Source: CAG-698 sp964385755 | Lineage (GTDB): Bacteria; Bacillota_I; Bacilli_A; ML615J-28; CAG-698 | NCBI GenBank assembly: GCA_964385755.1 | Contig: CAYLPZ010000021.1 | Span: forward strand, 1-29,768 | Length of the DNA stretch: 29,768 bases | Reading direction: 5' to 3' | Part shown: positions 1 to 8,319 of the stretch, piece after piece | How positions within the stretch are numbered: position 1 is the stretch's first letter | Layout of the letters: every line of letters begins with the position of its first letter | Notes under the pieces: generated by a model | The model's input: only the letters and a program-made list of their open reading frames with translations | Told to the model about the DNA's origin: nothing | The model's database searches: none | Made by a program: the position numbers and the translations under genes

Positions 1-129
1 ATAATCATATTTGTTAGTACATATTTTTCAAAAAAATAAGGTGGCAAAGTCGGGTTAAATTATAATATTCAATATGTTTTTATATTTTTTTTATTTGAAT
101 TTGTCATTTTTTATTATTTTTGTAATGAG

Positions 130-158
130 TTGAAAACGAATAAAGATTGTGGTATAAT
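130..158 (+). promoter_or_regulatory. SigA-type promoter of pdxST
   Basis: The -35 TTGAAA (130-135) and the -10 TATAAT (153-158) are 17 bp apart. TG at 150-151 makes an extended -10. It lies 40 bp upstream of the pdxS start, with an AGGAG ribosome site at 186-190. Positions 1-129 hold no gene that I can see. Confidence 0.85.
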
Positions 159-198
159 AAATAAATAGAAAAGAATAAAGATAATAGGAGTTACTAAA

Positions 199-1089
199 AT
201 GAATAAAATTGAAAATCAAAATCAAAGATATGAGATAAATTGTAATCTTGCACAGATGTTAAAAGGTGGTGTAATAATGGATGTTACTACGCCTGAACAA
301 GCTAAGATTGCTGAAGAAGCTGGTGCATGTGCTGTTATGGCTTTAGAAAAAATTCCTGCTGATATAAGAAAAGCAGGAGGAGTAGCAAGAATGAGTGATC
401 CAAAACTAATAAAAGAGATACAAGCAGCTGTATCAATTCCTGTTATGGCTAAATGTCGTATTGGTCATTTTGTAGAAGCACAAATTTTAGAAGCACTTGA
501 AATCGATTATATAGATGAAAGTGAAGTGTTATCTCCAGCAGATGATAGATATCATATTGATAAACACGAATTTAATGTACCATTTGTTTGTGGTGCTAAA
601 GATTTAGGCGAAGCTCTTCGTAGAATTAATGAAGGAGCTACAATGATTAGAACTAAGGGGGAACCAGGAACTGGCGATGTAGTTCAAGCGGTTCGTCATA
701 TGCGTCTTATGCAATCTGAAATTAGAAGAATATCTTCTATGAGTAAGGATGAATTATATGATCTAGCAAAAGAATTAAGAGTACCATATGATTTAGTATT
801 ATATGTTCATGATAATAAACGTCTTCCAGTTGTAAACTTTGCAGCTGGTGGTGTTGCTACTCCAGCTGATGCAGCATTAATGATGCAACTAGGTGCTGAT
901 GGTGTATTTGTTGGTTCAGGCATATTTAAATCTGGTAATCCTAAAAAACGTGCAATGGCAATTGTGAAAGCAGTTACTAATTATAATGATCCAAAAGTTT
1001 TAGCAGAAGTTTCTGAAGATTTAGGCGAAGCAATGGTTGGTATTAATGAAGATGAAATCGAATTATTAATGGCTGAAAGAGGAAAATAA
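199..1089 (+). CDS. pdxS: Pyridoxal 5'-phosphate synthase lyase subunit PdxS
   Basis: PdxS condenses ribose 5-phosphate, glyceraldehyde 3-phosphate and ammonia into pyridoxal 5'-phosphate. It is a cytosolic TIM barrel that forms a dodecamer decorated with PdxT. At 296 residues it has the usual length and near-consensus sequence throughout. D28 (in VIMDVTT), K85 (in VMAKCRIGH) and K153 (in RTKGEPGTG) match the catalytic Asp and the two Schiff-base lysines of the B. subtilis enzyme with a constant +4 offset. The ATG is 8 nt after AGGAG. The pdxT partner begins 5 bp after its stop, so this is a standard two-gene PLP operon under the promoter at 130-158. The identification is secure. Confidence 0.98.
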   Translation: MNKIENQNQRYEINCNLAQMLKGGVIMDVTTPEQAKIAEEAGACAVMALEKIPADIRKAGGVARMSDPKLIKEIQAAVSIPVMAKCRIGHFVEAQILEALEIDYIDESEVLSPADDRYHIDKHEFNVPFVCGAKDLGEALRRINEGATMIRTKGEPGTGDVVQAVRHMRLMQSEIRRISSMSKDELYDLAKELRVPYDLVLYVHDNKRLPVVNFAAGGVATPADAALMMQLGADGVFVGSGIFKSGNPKKRAMAIVKAVTNYNDPKVLAEVSEDLGEAMVGINEDEIELLMAERGK

Positions 1090-1094
1090 GAAAA

Positions 1095-1670
1095 ATGAAA
1101 ATAGCTGTTTTAGCTTTACAAGGAGCATTTATTGAACATGAAAATGTCTTAAAAAAATTAGGCGTTGATTGTTTTGAAATTAGACAAAAAAAAGATGCTT
1201 TACAAGATTTTGATGGCTTAATTATTCCTGGTGGAGAAAGTACAACTCAAGGGAAACTACTAAAAGAACTTGATCTTTATGATGTTCTAAAAGAAAAAAT
1301 TGAGACAGGACTTCCAGTTTTTGGCACGTGCGCAGGTTTAATAATGCTTGCAAAAAAGATAGTAAATGACGATAAAGTACACTTTGGTACTATGGATATC
1401 GAAGTGGTAAGAAATGCCTATGGCAGACAATTAGGAAGCTTCAATCAAACAAATAAGTTTAATAATTATGATTATCCAATGGTTTTTATTAGAGCACCAT
1501 ATATAGAAAATGTAGGAGAAAACTGCGAAGTTTTAGCAGTTGTAGATGGAAAAATTGTTGCTGCAAGGCAACAAAACCAACTTGTTACAGCCTTTCATCC
1601 TGAGCTTACAAACGATGCTTATGTGCATGAATATTTTATTTCAATGATTAAAAAGAGAAAAAAAAAATAG
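1095..1670 (+). CDS. pdxT: Pyridoxal 5'-phosphate synthase glutaminase subunit PdxT
   Basis: PdxT is a class I glutamine amidotransferase that hydrolyses glutamine and channels ammonia to PdxS. The catalytic triad is visible: C79 in FGTCAGL, H168 and E170 in FHPEL. The oxyanion-strand motif GGEST is near residues 46-50. Its 191 residues are normal for the family. Its own ribosome site is weak (GAGG about 12 nt upstream, inside the pdxS 3' end), so translation is probably coupled to pdxS. The TAG stop sits inside the left edge of the transcription terminator that ends the operon. Confidence 0.97.
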   Translation: MKIAVLALQGAFIEHENVLKKLGVDCFEIRQKKDALQDFDGLIIPGGESTTQGKLLKELDLYDVLKEKIETGLPVFGTCAGLIMLAKKIVNDDKVHFGTMDIEVVRNAYGRQLGSFNQTNKFNNYDYPMVFIRAPYIENVGENCEVLAVVDGKIVAARQQNQLVTAFHPELTNDAYVHEYFISMIKKRKKK

Positions 1671-1700
1671 ATCTATTTATAAAAAAATAGGTCTTTTTTT
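1669..1700 (+). terminator. Intrinsic terminator of pdxST
   Basis: AGATCTATTT (1669-1678) pairs with AAATAGGTCT (1685-1694) with one G-U pair, followed by a run of T to 1700. The stem overlaps the pdxT stop codon by two bases. Confidence 0.85.
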
Positions 1701-1797
1701 ATTTAATAGTTAAATAAATATTTCCTATATAATTATCTATTTATTTATCAATGTGAAACATGAAAGCGATTTTTTTATTTTCAATTTAACTCGTAAA

Positions 1798-1826
1798 TTG
1801 CAATGAATTATTATTTTTGATATAAT
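1798..1826 (+). promoter_or_regulatory. SigA-type promoter of the FRG/sugar-transport operon
   Basis: The -35 TTGCAA (1798-1803) and the -10 TATAAT (1821-1826) are 17 bp apart, with TG at 1818-1819 (extended -10). The predicted transcript starts near 1833, about 30 nt before the FRG gene. Confidence 0.8.
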
Positions 1827-1862
1827 AATATTGTAAGACTTGAGAAAGTGAGGACACAGATC

Positions 1863-2618
1863 ATGAAAAAAGTCGAAACATATAACGAATATAGAACTCT
1901 TTTGGATGGAAGAGGTGACGTGTATGTTTTTCGTGGACAGGCAAATAGTAACTTTGTACTTATTCCATCAGGTCTAAGAGAAGAGCACAAGTTAGATGCT
2001 GATCCAAAGATATTTGCTTTTGTTGACCAAATGAAGAAGTCGTTTGACTTTGACGAACTTACTTGTGTTGAAATTGCTCAGCATTTTCACTTACCTACAA
2101 GAATGTTAGATTTTTCTTATTCATATGACGTTGCCCTCTTTTTTGCTTGTTATGATGAAAAGGGTAAATATTATGATGAGGATGGAAAGGTATTTATTTT
2201 TAATAAAAGTAAATACGAAAGGATGCTTCAAGAACAAAATAGGCAATCAAGTCATATGATATTAAGCAATCGTTATCTTTATAGCTGGCTTGAAAAATAT
2301 ATTGATAACACACTTACTCATGATGATAGTGAAGGAATTGATATGCCACTTTTTGTTGATGCAACTCAACAATTTGATAGATTATATATGCAAAAAGGGT
2401 TATTTCTTCTATGGGGAAAAGATGAATGTTCTTTTGAAGAAATAATGAAAAAAGAAAATATTGATATGAACTCTTTCATTGATACTATAGTTATAAATAA
2501 AAAATATAAAAAACAAATTATTGAAGAATTAAGAAAAAAGCACATATCTGAAGATGCATTATATATGAATATAAATGGCATTAAAGAACTTGTATCAAAT
2601 ATAAAATATGGAAAGTAA
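1863..2618 (+). CDS. FRG-domain protein
   Basis: This is a 251-residue soluble protein with the FRG domain. The naming motif FRGQ is at residues 23-26, followed by the typical LIPSGLR, and later the second signature QHFHLPTRMLDFS and the following VALFFA. The biochemical role of the family is not established. FRG proteins are often seen near phage and defence genes, but the neighbours here are metabolic. I chose ATG 1863 over the in-frame GTG at 1848 because that GTG lies inside the ribosome site GTGAGGA, 8 nt before the ATG. The gene has its own promoter at 1798 and no terminator before the ABC permease 15 bp downstream, so it probably leads the sugar-transport transcript. No signal peptide or membrane segment is present. 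Confidence 0.85.
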   Translation: MKKVETYNEYRTLLDGRGDVYVFRGQANSNFVLIPSGLREEHKLDADPKIFAFVDQMKKSFDFDELTCVEIAQHFHLPTRMLDFSYSYDVALFFACYDEKGKYYDEDGKVFIFNKSKYERMLQEQNRQSSHMILSNRYLYSWLEKYIDNTLTHDDSEGIDMPLFVDATQQFDRLYMQKGLFLLWGKDECSFEEIMKKENIDMNSFIDTIVINKKYKKQIIEELRKKHISEDALYMNINGIKELVSNIKYGK

Positions 2619-2633
2619 GGAGTGATATAATTA

Positions 2634-3530
2634 ATGTTTGAAAAAGAAAACAATCTTAAAGCTTGGCTTTACTTACTTCCAGCAATAATCTTCTTAGGTG
2701 TATTTATGGTTTATCCATTAATAGATGTTTTAATTTATTCATTCGAAGAAGGTTATAATTTTGTATCACAACAAAACTTTGGTATTGGTTTTTATAACTA
2801 TGCTTATGTTTTACATGATCCTTATTTTGCGCAAGCATTAAAAAATACGATTATTATGGTAGTAATTACTGTTCCTATTTCTACAATACTATCACTACTT
2901 ATTTCTTTAGGGTTAAGTAAGATAAAAGTATTACGAAAGTTCTTCCAAACAGTTTATTTCTTACCTTATGTAACTAATACACTAGCGGTTGGTTTGGTAT
3001 TTATGATTTTGTTTAAAACAACTGAATATTCAGATGGCTTAGTGAATGTATTAATAAATCTTTTTGGCGGTGAATCAATAAACTTTATTGATGGACCATA
3101 TTGGGCAAAGATGTTTGTTCTATGTTTATATATTATTTGGATTGTTATGCCATTTAAGATAATTATTTTAACTAGTGCGCTTGCATCAGTAAGTCAAACT
3201 TACTATGATGCGGCACAAGTTGATGGAACAAGTAAAACAAGAACATTTTTCAAAATCACATTACCAATGATTTCTCCAATGATGTTTTATTTAGTAATAA
3301 CTGGTTTTATTGGTGCTTTCAAAGAATATAGTGATGCAGTTGCGTTATTTGGTACTGAACTTAATGCGCAAGAAATGAATACGATAGTTGGATATGTTTA
3401 TGATATGCTTTATGGTGATAGTGGTGGATATCCATCATATGCCTCTGCTGCCGCAATTATTTTATTTATGATTGTATTAACAATTACAGTAATAAATTTA
3501 CTTGTGAGCAGAAAGCATGTCCATTATTAG
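2634..3530 (+). CDS. Carbohydrate ABC transporter permease, MalF/UgpA type
   Basis: This is an inner-membrane permease of the CUT1 sugar-uptake family. The 298 residues show about six hydrophobic helices, beginning with LYLLPAIIFLGVFMVYPLI near residue 12. The cytoplasmic EAA loop (AAQVDGTSKTRTFFKITLP, about residues 193-211) would contact the ATPase. It pairs with the second permease, whose reading frame is entered through the last codons of this gene. AAGGAG at 2617-2622 overlaps the FRG stop codon and lies 11 nt before the ATG. The substrate cannot be read from sequence. No ATP-binding subunit is encoded in this window. Confidence 0.92.
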   Translation: MFEKENNLKAWLYLLPAIIFLGVFMVYPLIDVLIYSFEEGYNFVSQQNFGIGFYNYAYVLHDPYFAQALKNTIIMVVITVPISTILSLLISLGLSKIKVLRKFFQTVYFLPYVTNTLAVGLVFMILFKTTEYSDGLVNVLINLFGGESINFIDGPYWAKMFVLCLYIIWIVMPFKIIILTSALASVSQTYYDAAQVDGTSKTRTFFKITLPMISPMMFYLVITGFIGAFKEYSDAVALFGTELNAQEMNTIVGYVYDMLYGDSGGYPSYASAAAIILFMIVLTITVINLLVSRKHVHY

Positions 3531-3540
3531 AGGTGATAAT

Positions 3541-4416
3541 ATGGAACTTAAGAAAAATATTGAAAAGACTATTTATCATCAATCTAAGAAAGATGTGGTC
3601 ATTAAAACAATTACATACATACTACTTGGTATTTGGGCAGTAATTGTATTATTTCCATTTTATTGGATGCTTCTAACATCAGTTAAAAGCTATGGTCAAT
3701 ATAACTCTGAAAGGATACCAACATTCTTTACATCAAATCCTGACTTTTCTAATTATATTGAAGCTTTTACACAAGTATCTTTAGCGAAGTATCTACTAAA
3801 TACTACGGTGTTTGCGGTGGTGACTACAACACTAATGATAGTTATTATCACTTTAGCGGCTTATGCCTTTGCGAGATTTGAATTTAAAGGAAAGAGATTA
3901 GTATTTACTATTTTCTTATCATTAATGATGATTCCAACTGAACTTGTAATAATTACAAATTATGTAACAATTACCACCTTAGATTTAAGAAATACTTTTA
4001 CTGGATTAATATTACCTTCAACAGTTTCTATTTTCTATATATATTTACTTAAAGAGAACTTTGAACAGGTTCCAGATTCTGTGTACTTTGCCGCAAAGGT
4101 TGATGGTACATCAGACTTTAAATATTTGTGGAAAGTAATGATTCCTGTTTGTAAGCCAACAATGATTTCTATAATAATTCTTAAAGTTATTGAATGTTGG
4201 AATTCATATGTATGGCCTAGACTAATAACCGATGATGAAACATATTATCTAGTATCAAATGGTATTCAAGAAATAAGACAACACGGCTTTGGTCGTGAGA
4301 ACATCCCCGCAATGATGGCGGCAGTAGTAATTATTTCTGTGCCACTAATTATTCTTTTCTTAGTATTCCGTAATCAAATTATGACCGGGGTATCAAGAAG
4401 TGGAACGAAAGGTTAA
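3541..4416 (+). CDS. Carbohydrate ABC transporter permease, MalG/UgpE type
   Basis: This is the second CUT1 permease. It has an N-terminal cytoplasmic segment, then VIVLFPFYWMLLTSVK, a hallmark of MalG-type permeases, and about six helices in total. The EAA loop reads AAKVDGTSDFKYLWKVMIP. ATG 3541 is preferred because AGAGGTGAT lies just before it. An in-frame upstream ATG at 3517 would overlap the first permease by 14 bp and has no ribosome site. That leaves 291 residues, normal for the family. The gene works with the preceding permease and the following binding protein. Confidence 0.92.
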   Translation: MELKKNIEKTIYHQSKKDVVIKTITYILLGIWAVIVLFPFYWMLLTSVKSYGQYNSERIPTFFTSNPDFSNYIEAFTQVSLAKYLLNTTVFAVVTTTLMIVIITLAAYAFARFEFKGKRLVFTIFLSLMMIPTELVIITNYVTITTLDLRNTFTGLILPSTVSIFYIYLLKENFEQVPDSVYFAAKVDGTSDFKYLWKVMIPVCKPTMISIIILKVIECWNSYVWPRLITDDETYYLVSNGIQEIRQHGFGRENIPAMMAAVVIISVPLIILFLVFRNQIMTGVSRSGTKG

Positions 4417-4429
4417 GAGGTTAAAGGTT

Positions 4430-6031
4430 ATGAAAAAAACACTTAAACCTTTATATTTACTTTTGATGATTTTTGTATGTGCAATCATGATATCTTGTCA
4501 TGGTGCAAGAAAGACTATAACATTTGATGTTCCAGAAGAGTTTGATATGAGTAGAAATTATGAAATTTCATTTTGGTCAAAAAATGACTCAAATATTTCA
4601 CAATTTAAAATATATCAAAAAGCTATTGAGGATTTTGAAAAAATATATCCAAATATCAAAGTAGTTATTAAACAATATACGAATTATAATGATATTTATA
4701 ATGATGTTATAACTAATATTGCTACAAATACTACACCAAATATTTGTATATCATATCCAGACCATGTTGCAACTTATCTTACAGGAAATAATATTGTTGT
4801 TCCTTTAGATGACATTATTGTTGATGAAAAATATGGTTTAGGTGGAAGTGAAATAAAGTTTGATGGTGTAAAACAAAATGAAGTAGTTTCAAAATTCCTA
4901 AATGAAAATATTTATAATGGTCACTATTACGGACTTCCATTTATGCGTTCAACTGAAGCATGCTATTTAAACGTTGATTATATCGAAAGACTTGGTTTTA
5001 CAATCCCCGAAAAACTTACTTGGGATTGGGTATGGGAAGTATCTGAAAAAGCTTTAGAACAAAAAGAAGAAAATCAAGTACTTATTCCATTTATCTATAA
5101 ATCAACAGATAATATGATGATTCAGATGTTAAAGCAAAAGCATGATGGTACTTATAATTATTCAAATGATAATGGCGAAATATTTATCTTTAATGAAACG
5201 ACAAGAGAAATATTAAAAGAAATAGGGACTCATGGAAAATCAAGAGCATTTTCGACTTTTGGAATTTCTAGTTATCCTGGTAATTTCTTTAATATTGAAG
5301 AATGTATTATAGCGGTTGACTCAACTGCTGGTGCAACATGGATGGGATCTAATTCACCATCTAGTGATATTCATAACGTTATACCTCATGAGTTTGAAAC
5401 TAAAGTAATGACTATTCCACAATATAATGTGGATAATCCAAAAATGATATCACAAGGTCCCTCTATTTGCTTATTTAATAAAGAAGACAAACAAGAAGTT
5501 TTAGCTTCATGGTTGTTTATGCAGTTCTTATTAACTAATGATGTACAAATCAGTTATGCACAAACAGAAGGGTATATACCTGTTACTACTAAAGCGCAAG
5601 AAGATTCCACATATTTAGATTATTTATCAAGAGCTGGAGAAGACAATAACTTATATTATAAAACAAAGATTGATGCATCTAAATTGCTTCTTGAACATAT
5701 TGAAGATACATTTGTAACAAGTGTATTTAATGGCTCAACTTCGTTAAGAAACGCTGCTGGACAAATGATAGAAAATGTTGTAAAAGCAGGAAGAAAGAAA
5801 AAAGATATAAATGATGAACTTATTGATACAGTATTTGAAGAAGTTAAATCACTTTATAAACTTGATCAAATACAAACTATTGATGGTAATTCAACTGTAT
5901 CTATAAAAACAGAATTTGGCAAACTTCCAAATGTATCCATTATTGCCTTATGTACTTTAGGAGCTGTTTGGGTTATAATAATAGCGTACTTGTTAAATGA
6001 ACATAGGAAGAAAAGGAAAATAAAAAGATAA
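4430..6031 (+). CDS. Extracellular solute-binding lipoprotein, family 1, with C-terminal TM
   Basis: This should be the sugar-binding component of the adjacent ABC importer. A lipoprotein signal peptide ends in MISC (lipid-modified C23 by inference). The mature protein has family-1 features: ISFWSKNDS near the start, YYGLPFMRSTEACYLN, and a late SWLFMQFLLTN segment. ATG 4430 follows AGAGGTTAAAGG. The in-frame GTG at 4400 would overlap the permease and spoil the signal peptide. The protein is 533 residues. Unusually, it ends with a second hydrophobic helix (CTLGAVWVIIIAYLL) and a basic tail HRKKRKIKR, which predicts a second membrane anchor. Most family-1 binding proteins are shorter and lack this. 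Confidence 0.88.
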   Translation: MKKTLKPLYLLLMIFVCAIMISCHGARKTITFDVPEEFDMSRNYEISFWSKNDSNISQFKIYQKAIEDFEKIYPNIKVVIKQYTNYNDIYNDVITNIATNTTPNICISYPDHVATYLTGNNIVVPLDDIIVDEKYGLGGSEIKFDGVKQNEVVSKFLNENIYNGHYYGLPFMRSTEACYLNVDYIERLGFTIPEKLTWDWVWEVSEKALEQKEENQVLIPFIYKSTDNMMIQMLKQKHDGTYNYSNDNGEIFIFNETTREILKEIGTHGKSRAFSTFGISSYPGNFFNIEECIIAVDSTAGATWMGSNSPSSDIHNVIPHEFETKVMTIPQYNVDNPKMISQGPSICLFNKEDKQEVLASWLFMQFLLTNDVQISYAQTEGYIPVTTKAQEDSTYLDYLSRAGEDNNLYYKTKIDASKLLLEHIEDTFVTSVFNGSTSLRNAAGQMIENVVKAGRKKKDINDELIDTVFEEVKSLYKLDQIQTIDGNSTVSIKTEFGKLPNVSIIALCTLGAVWVIIIAYLLNEHRKKRKIKR

Positions 6032-6083
6032 AAAATTAAATAAGTTGTAAAATATAAGATTATTAATAAAAGGAGAGAAAAAA

Positions 6084-7637
6084 ATGAAAAAAATCTTATC
6101 AGTGTTTGTTGCTATAGCATTATTATTTGCTTTAGTATGTTGTGGAGAAACAAAGAAATATTCTATTTCTTATGATTTAGACGGTGGAGTATGTGAAAAT
6201 TTAGTTGAAGAGTTTGAAGAAAATCAAAAAGTTGTTTTACCAACTCCTACAAAAGAAGGATGTACATTTGTTGGCTGGTATGAAGGTGAAGTTAAAGTTG
6301 AAACTATCGAAAATAAAAACTATAACTTAAAAGCAGTATGGGAAGAAGTGGTAGTTGATAACACAATGAGCTATGCTGATTACATTGCAGCTGAACTTGA
6401 CACAGATGTAGTTATTTGTGGTTATGTACAAGGAAAACAAAGCTGGTGGGATAACAAAGCTACAGTATATTTACAAGACCAAGATGGAGCATATTTTGTA
6501 TATAATATGGCATGTTCAGAAGAAGATTATGCAAAATTAGTTAAAGGAACAAAGATTAAAGTTTCTGGAACAAAAGCAGCATGGTCTGGTGAAATTGAAA
6601 TTATTGATGCAACATTTGAAATTTTAGAAGGAAGCTTTATCGCAGAAGCAAAAGATTTAACAAGCTTACTTGGAACAGATGAATTAATTAAACATCAAAA
6701 CGAATTCGTTTCATTTAAAGGTTTAGAAGTAGTAGCAAGCGAAGATGCAGAAGGAAATAAAGTTGCATGGATTTATAAACATAATGGAACAGGAAAAGAA
6801 GGCGATGATTTATACTTCAAAGTTAAATTAGGTGAAAACGTATATACATTCACAGTTGAATCATATTTATGTGGATCTGATACAGAAGTATATCAACAAG
6901 TAAAAGCATTACAAATCGGTGATGTTATTGATTTAGAATGTTTCTTATATTGGTATAATGGTGCTAATCCACATGTTACAAGTGTATCTAAACTAGCTAA
7001 AGACTATATGAGTTATGCAGAATATAGTGCAGCTGAACTTGACACAGATGTAGTTATTTGTGGTTATGTACAAGGAAAACAAAGCTGGTGGGATAACAAA
7101 GCTACAGTATATTTACAAGACCAAGATGGAGCATATTTTGTATATAATATGGCATGTTCAGAAGAAGATTATGCAAAATTAGTTAAAGGAACAAAGATTA
7201 AAGTTTCTGGAACAAAAGCAGCATGGTCTGGTGAAATTGAAATTATTGATGCAACATTTGAAATTTTAGAAGGAAGCTTTATCGCAGAAGCAAAAGATTT
7301 AACAAGCTTACTTGGAACAGATGAATTAATTAAACATCAAAACGAATTCGTTTCATTTAAAGGTTTAGAAGTAGTAGCAAGCGAAGATGCAGAAGGAAAT
7401 AAAGTTGCATGGATTTATAAACATAATGGAACAGGAAAAGAAGGCGATGATTTATACTTCAAAGTTAAATTAGGTGAAAACGTATATACATTCACAGTTG
7501 AATCATATTTATGTGGATCTGATACAGAAGTATATCAACAAGTAAAAGCATTACAAATCGGTGATGTTATTGATTTAGAATGTTTCTTATATTGGTATAA
7601 TGGTGCTAATCCACACGTTACAAGTGTATCTAAATAA
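6084..7637 (+). CDS. Lipoprotein with InlB-type B repeat and two identical OB-like modules
   Basis: This is a surface lipoprotein of unknown function, 517 residues. The signal peptide ends in LVCCGE, an imperfect lipobox. Residues about 29-88 form a Listeria-Bacteroides (InlB B-type, Flg_new) repeat with YDLDGG, PTPTKEG and FVGWYEG. Two tandem units of about 210 residues follow, from about residues 95 and 309. They are nearly identical and rich in beta-strand, and look like paired OB folds (VVICGYVQGKQSW, YLQDQDGAYFVY, GDVIDLECFLYW). That fold is inference from pattern. AAAGGAGAG precedes the ATG. It follows the binding protein by 52 bp with no terminator between, so it may be the last gene of the sugar operon. 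Confidence 0.8.
   Translation: MKKILSVFVAIALLFALVCCGETKKYSISYDLDGGVCENLVEEFEENQKVVLPTPTKEGCTFVGWYEGEVKVETIENKNYNLKAVWEEVVVDNTMSYADYIAAELDTDVVICGYVQGKQSWWDNKATVYLQDQDGAYFVYNMACSEEDYAKLVKGTKIKVSGTKAAWSGEIEIIDATFEILEGSFIAEAKDLTSLLGTDELIKHQNEFVSFKGLEVVASEDAEGNKVAWIYKHNGTGKEGDDLYFKVKLGENVYTFTVESYLCGSDTEVYQQVKALQIGDVIDLECFLYWYNGANPHVTSVSKLAKDYMSYAEYSAAELDTDVVICGYVQGKQSWWDNKATVYLQDQDGAYFVYNMACSEEDYAKLVKGTKIKVSGTKAAWSGEIEIIDATFEILEGSFIAEAKDLTSLLGTDELIKHQNEFVSFKGLEVVASEDAEGNKVAWIYKHNGTGKEGDDLYFKVKLGENVYTFTVESYLCGSDTEVYQQVKALQIGDVIDLECFLYWYNGANPHVTSVSK
6366..7634 (+). repeat. Two-copy 642-bp tandem duplication within a CDS
   Basis: Copy 1 starts at 6366 and copy 2 at 7008, a period of 642 bp (214 codons, in frame). 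Line-by-line comparison finds 6387-6973 and 7029-7615 identical, with a T/C change at 6974/7616. Only the first seven codons or so differ. Synonymous sites are conserved too, so the duplication is very recent or kept homogeneous by recombination. Confidence 0.95.
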
Positions 7638-7651
7638 ATAAATAATTTATT

Positions 7652-7685
7652 AGAACAGAGACTAAAAGTTTCTGTTCTTTTTTAA
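7652..7685 (+). terminator. Intrinsic terminator after the lipoprotein gene
   Basis: AGAACAGAGAC pairs with GTTTCTGTTCT (one G-U pair) around the loop TAAAA, followed by a T run. Confidence 0.88.
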
Positions 7686-8047
7686 TATTTTTATCATAAA
7701 ATAGTATAAATATAGTATATAAAATAATAGGAAATAATCATATAATTTTCTGCCAATATTTACCAATTATTATTATGTTAAATATGATGTAAAAAATCTA
7801 TAGAATTAATTTAAAACAATAGGAAATAATTGATAAAAAATAGCAATAAATATATGATAAAAAAATAATGAAAAAATAATAAAAAAACAGTAAAAAATAA
7901 TAAAAATTTAATAAAATAATACAATATAAAGCCAATTATGAAAGTATTAATAAGGAATAAAAAAGGGAAAAAAGTCAATTAAAAAATTTTTATACAAAAA
8001 GTAATAGCAAAATAACTATAAATAATAATAAATTGAATGCAAATTTA
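7686..8047 (+). other. Gene-free, extremely A/T-rich spacer upstream of a strong promoter
   Basis: No credible gene is present on either strand. From about 7820 to 8045 the + strand is almost only A and T, with many phased A-runs. A 13-bp direct repeat AATAGGAAATAAT occurs at 7726-7738 and 7818-7830, 92 bp apart. The location suggests curved DNA or an UP-element-like region for the promoter at 8048. That role is inferred. Confidence 0.5.
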
Positions 8048-8076
8048 TTGACAATAAAATAACGTTATGATATAAT
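8048..8076 (+). promoter_or_regulatory. Consensus SigA promoter of the giant surface protein
   Basis: A perfect TTGACA (8048-8053) is followed after 17 bp by a perfect TATAAT (8071-8076), with TG at 8068-8069 giving an extended -10. It is the best-matching promoter in the window. The predicted start is near 8082-8084, leaving a leader of about 240 nt. Confidence 0.92.
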
Positions 8077-8120
8077 AAAAATACAAAATTTAAGTTTCAT
8101 AAATAGTTTTTGTATAGTTA

Positions 8121-8163
8121 TTTAAGGTTTTTAAGGCCTTAAAGAAGGTTTTAAGACCTTAAA
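8121..8163 (+). repeat. Nested inverted repeats in the mRNA leader
   Basis: Four copies of one 7-bp half-site occur: TTTAAGG at 8121 and 8130, CCTTAAA at 8137 and 8157. The middle pair forms a perfect 14-bp palindrome (8130-8143). The outer pair extends to an 8-bp stem TTTAAGGT/ACCTTAAA (8121-8128 with 8156-8163). AAGGT/ACCTT at 8145-8149 and 8156-8160 offers a competing hairpin. It could act as an RNA structure in the leader or as a DNA operator. No known riboswitch class is recognised. Confidence 0.6.
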
Positions 8164-8319
8164 CTGGCGATATTAAAACTTTTATAATGCTTAATGAAGA
8201 ACCTAATATTCATTTTGGGACTTGTAATGAACATGGGGTTTAGAGTTAGCAATAACAAAATTATTGATGGGACATTAGATTTAATAAAAAAAATTATTAA
8301 CAAAAAGGAGAAAAAATTA

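Noticed and set aside
2623..2631. Extended -10 match TGATATAAT just before the first permease
   Set aside because: The -10 ends 2 bp before the start codon and there is no -35, so any transcript would start inside the gene. It is probably a by-product of the AT-rich spacer.
2366..2653. Minus-strand 95-residue frame across the FRG 3' end
   Set aside because: It overlaps the FRG gene and the permease start, is hydrophobic by composition only, and has no ribosome site.
8194..8319. In-frame N-terminal extension of 42 codons on the giant surface protein
   Set aside because: ATG 8194 has no ribosome site. The extension is not signal-like, while ATG 8320 has AAAAAGGAG and starts a textbook signal peptide.
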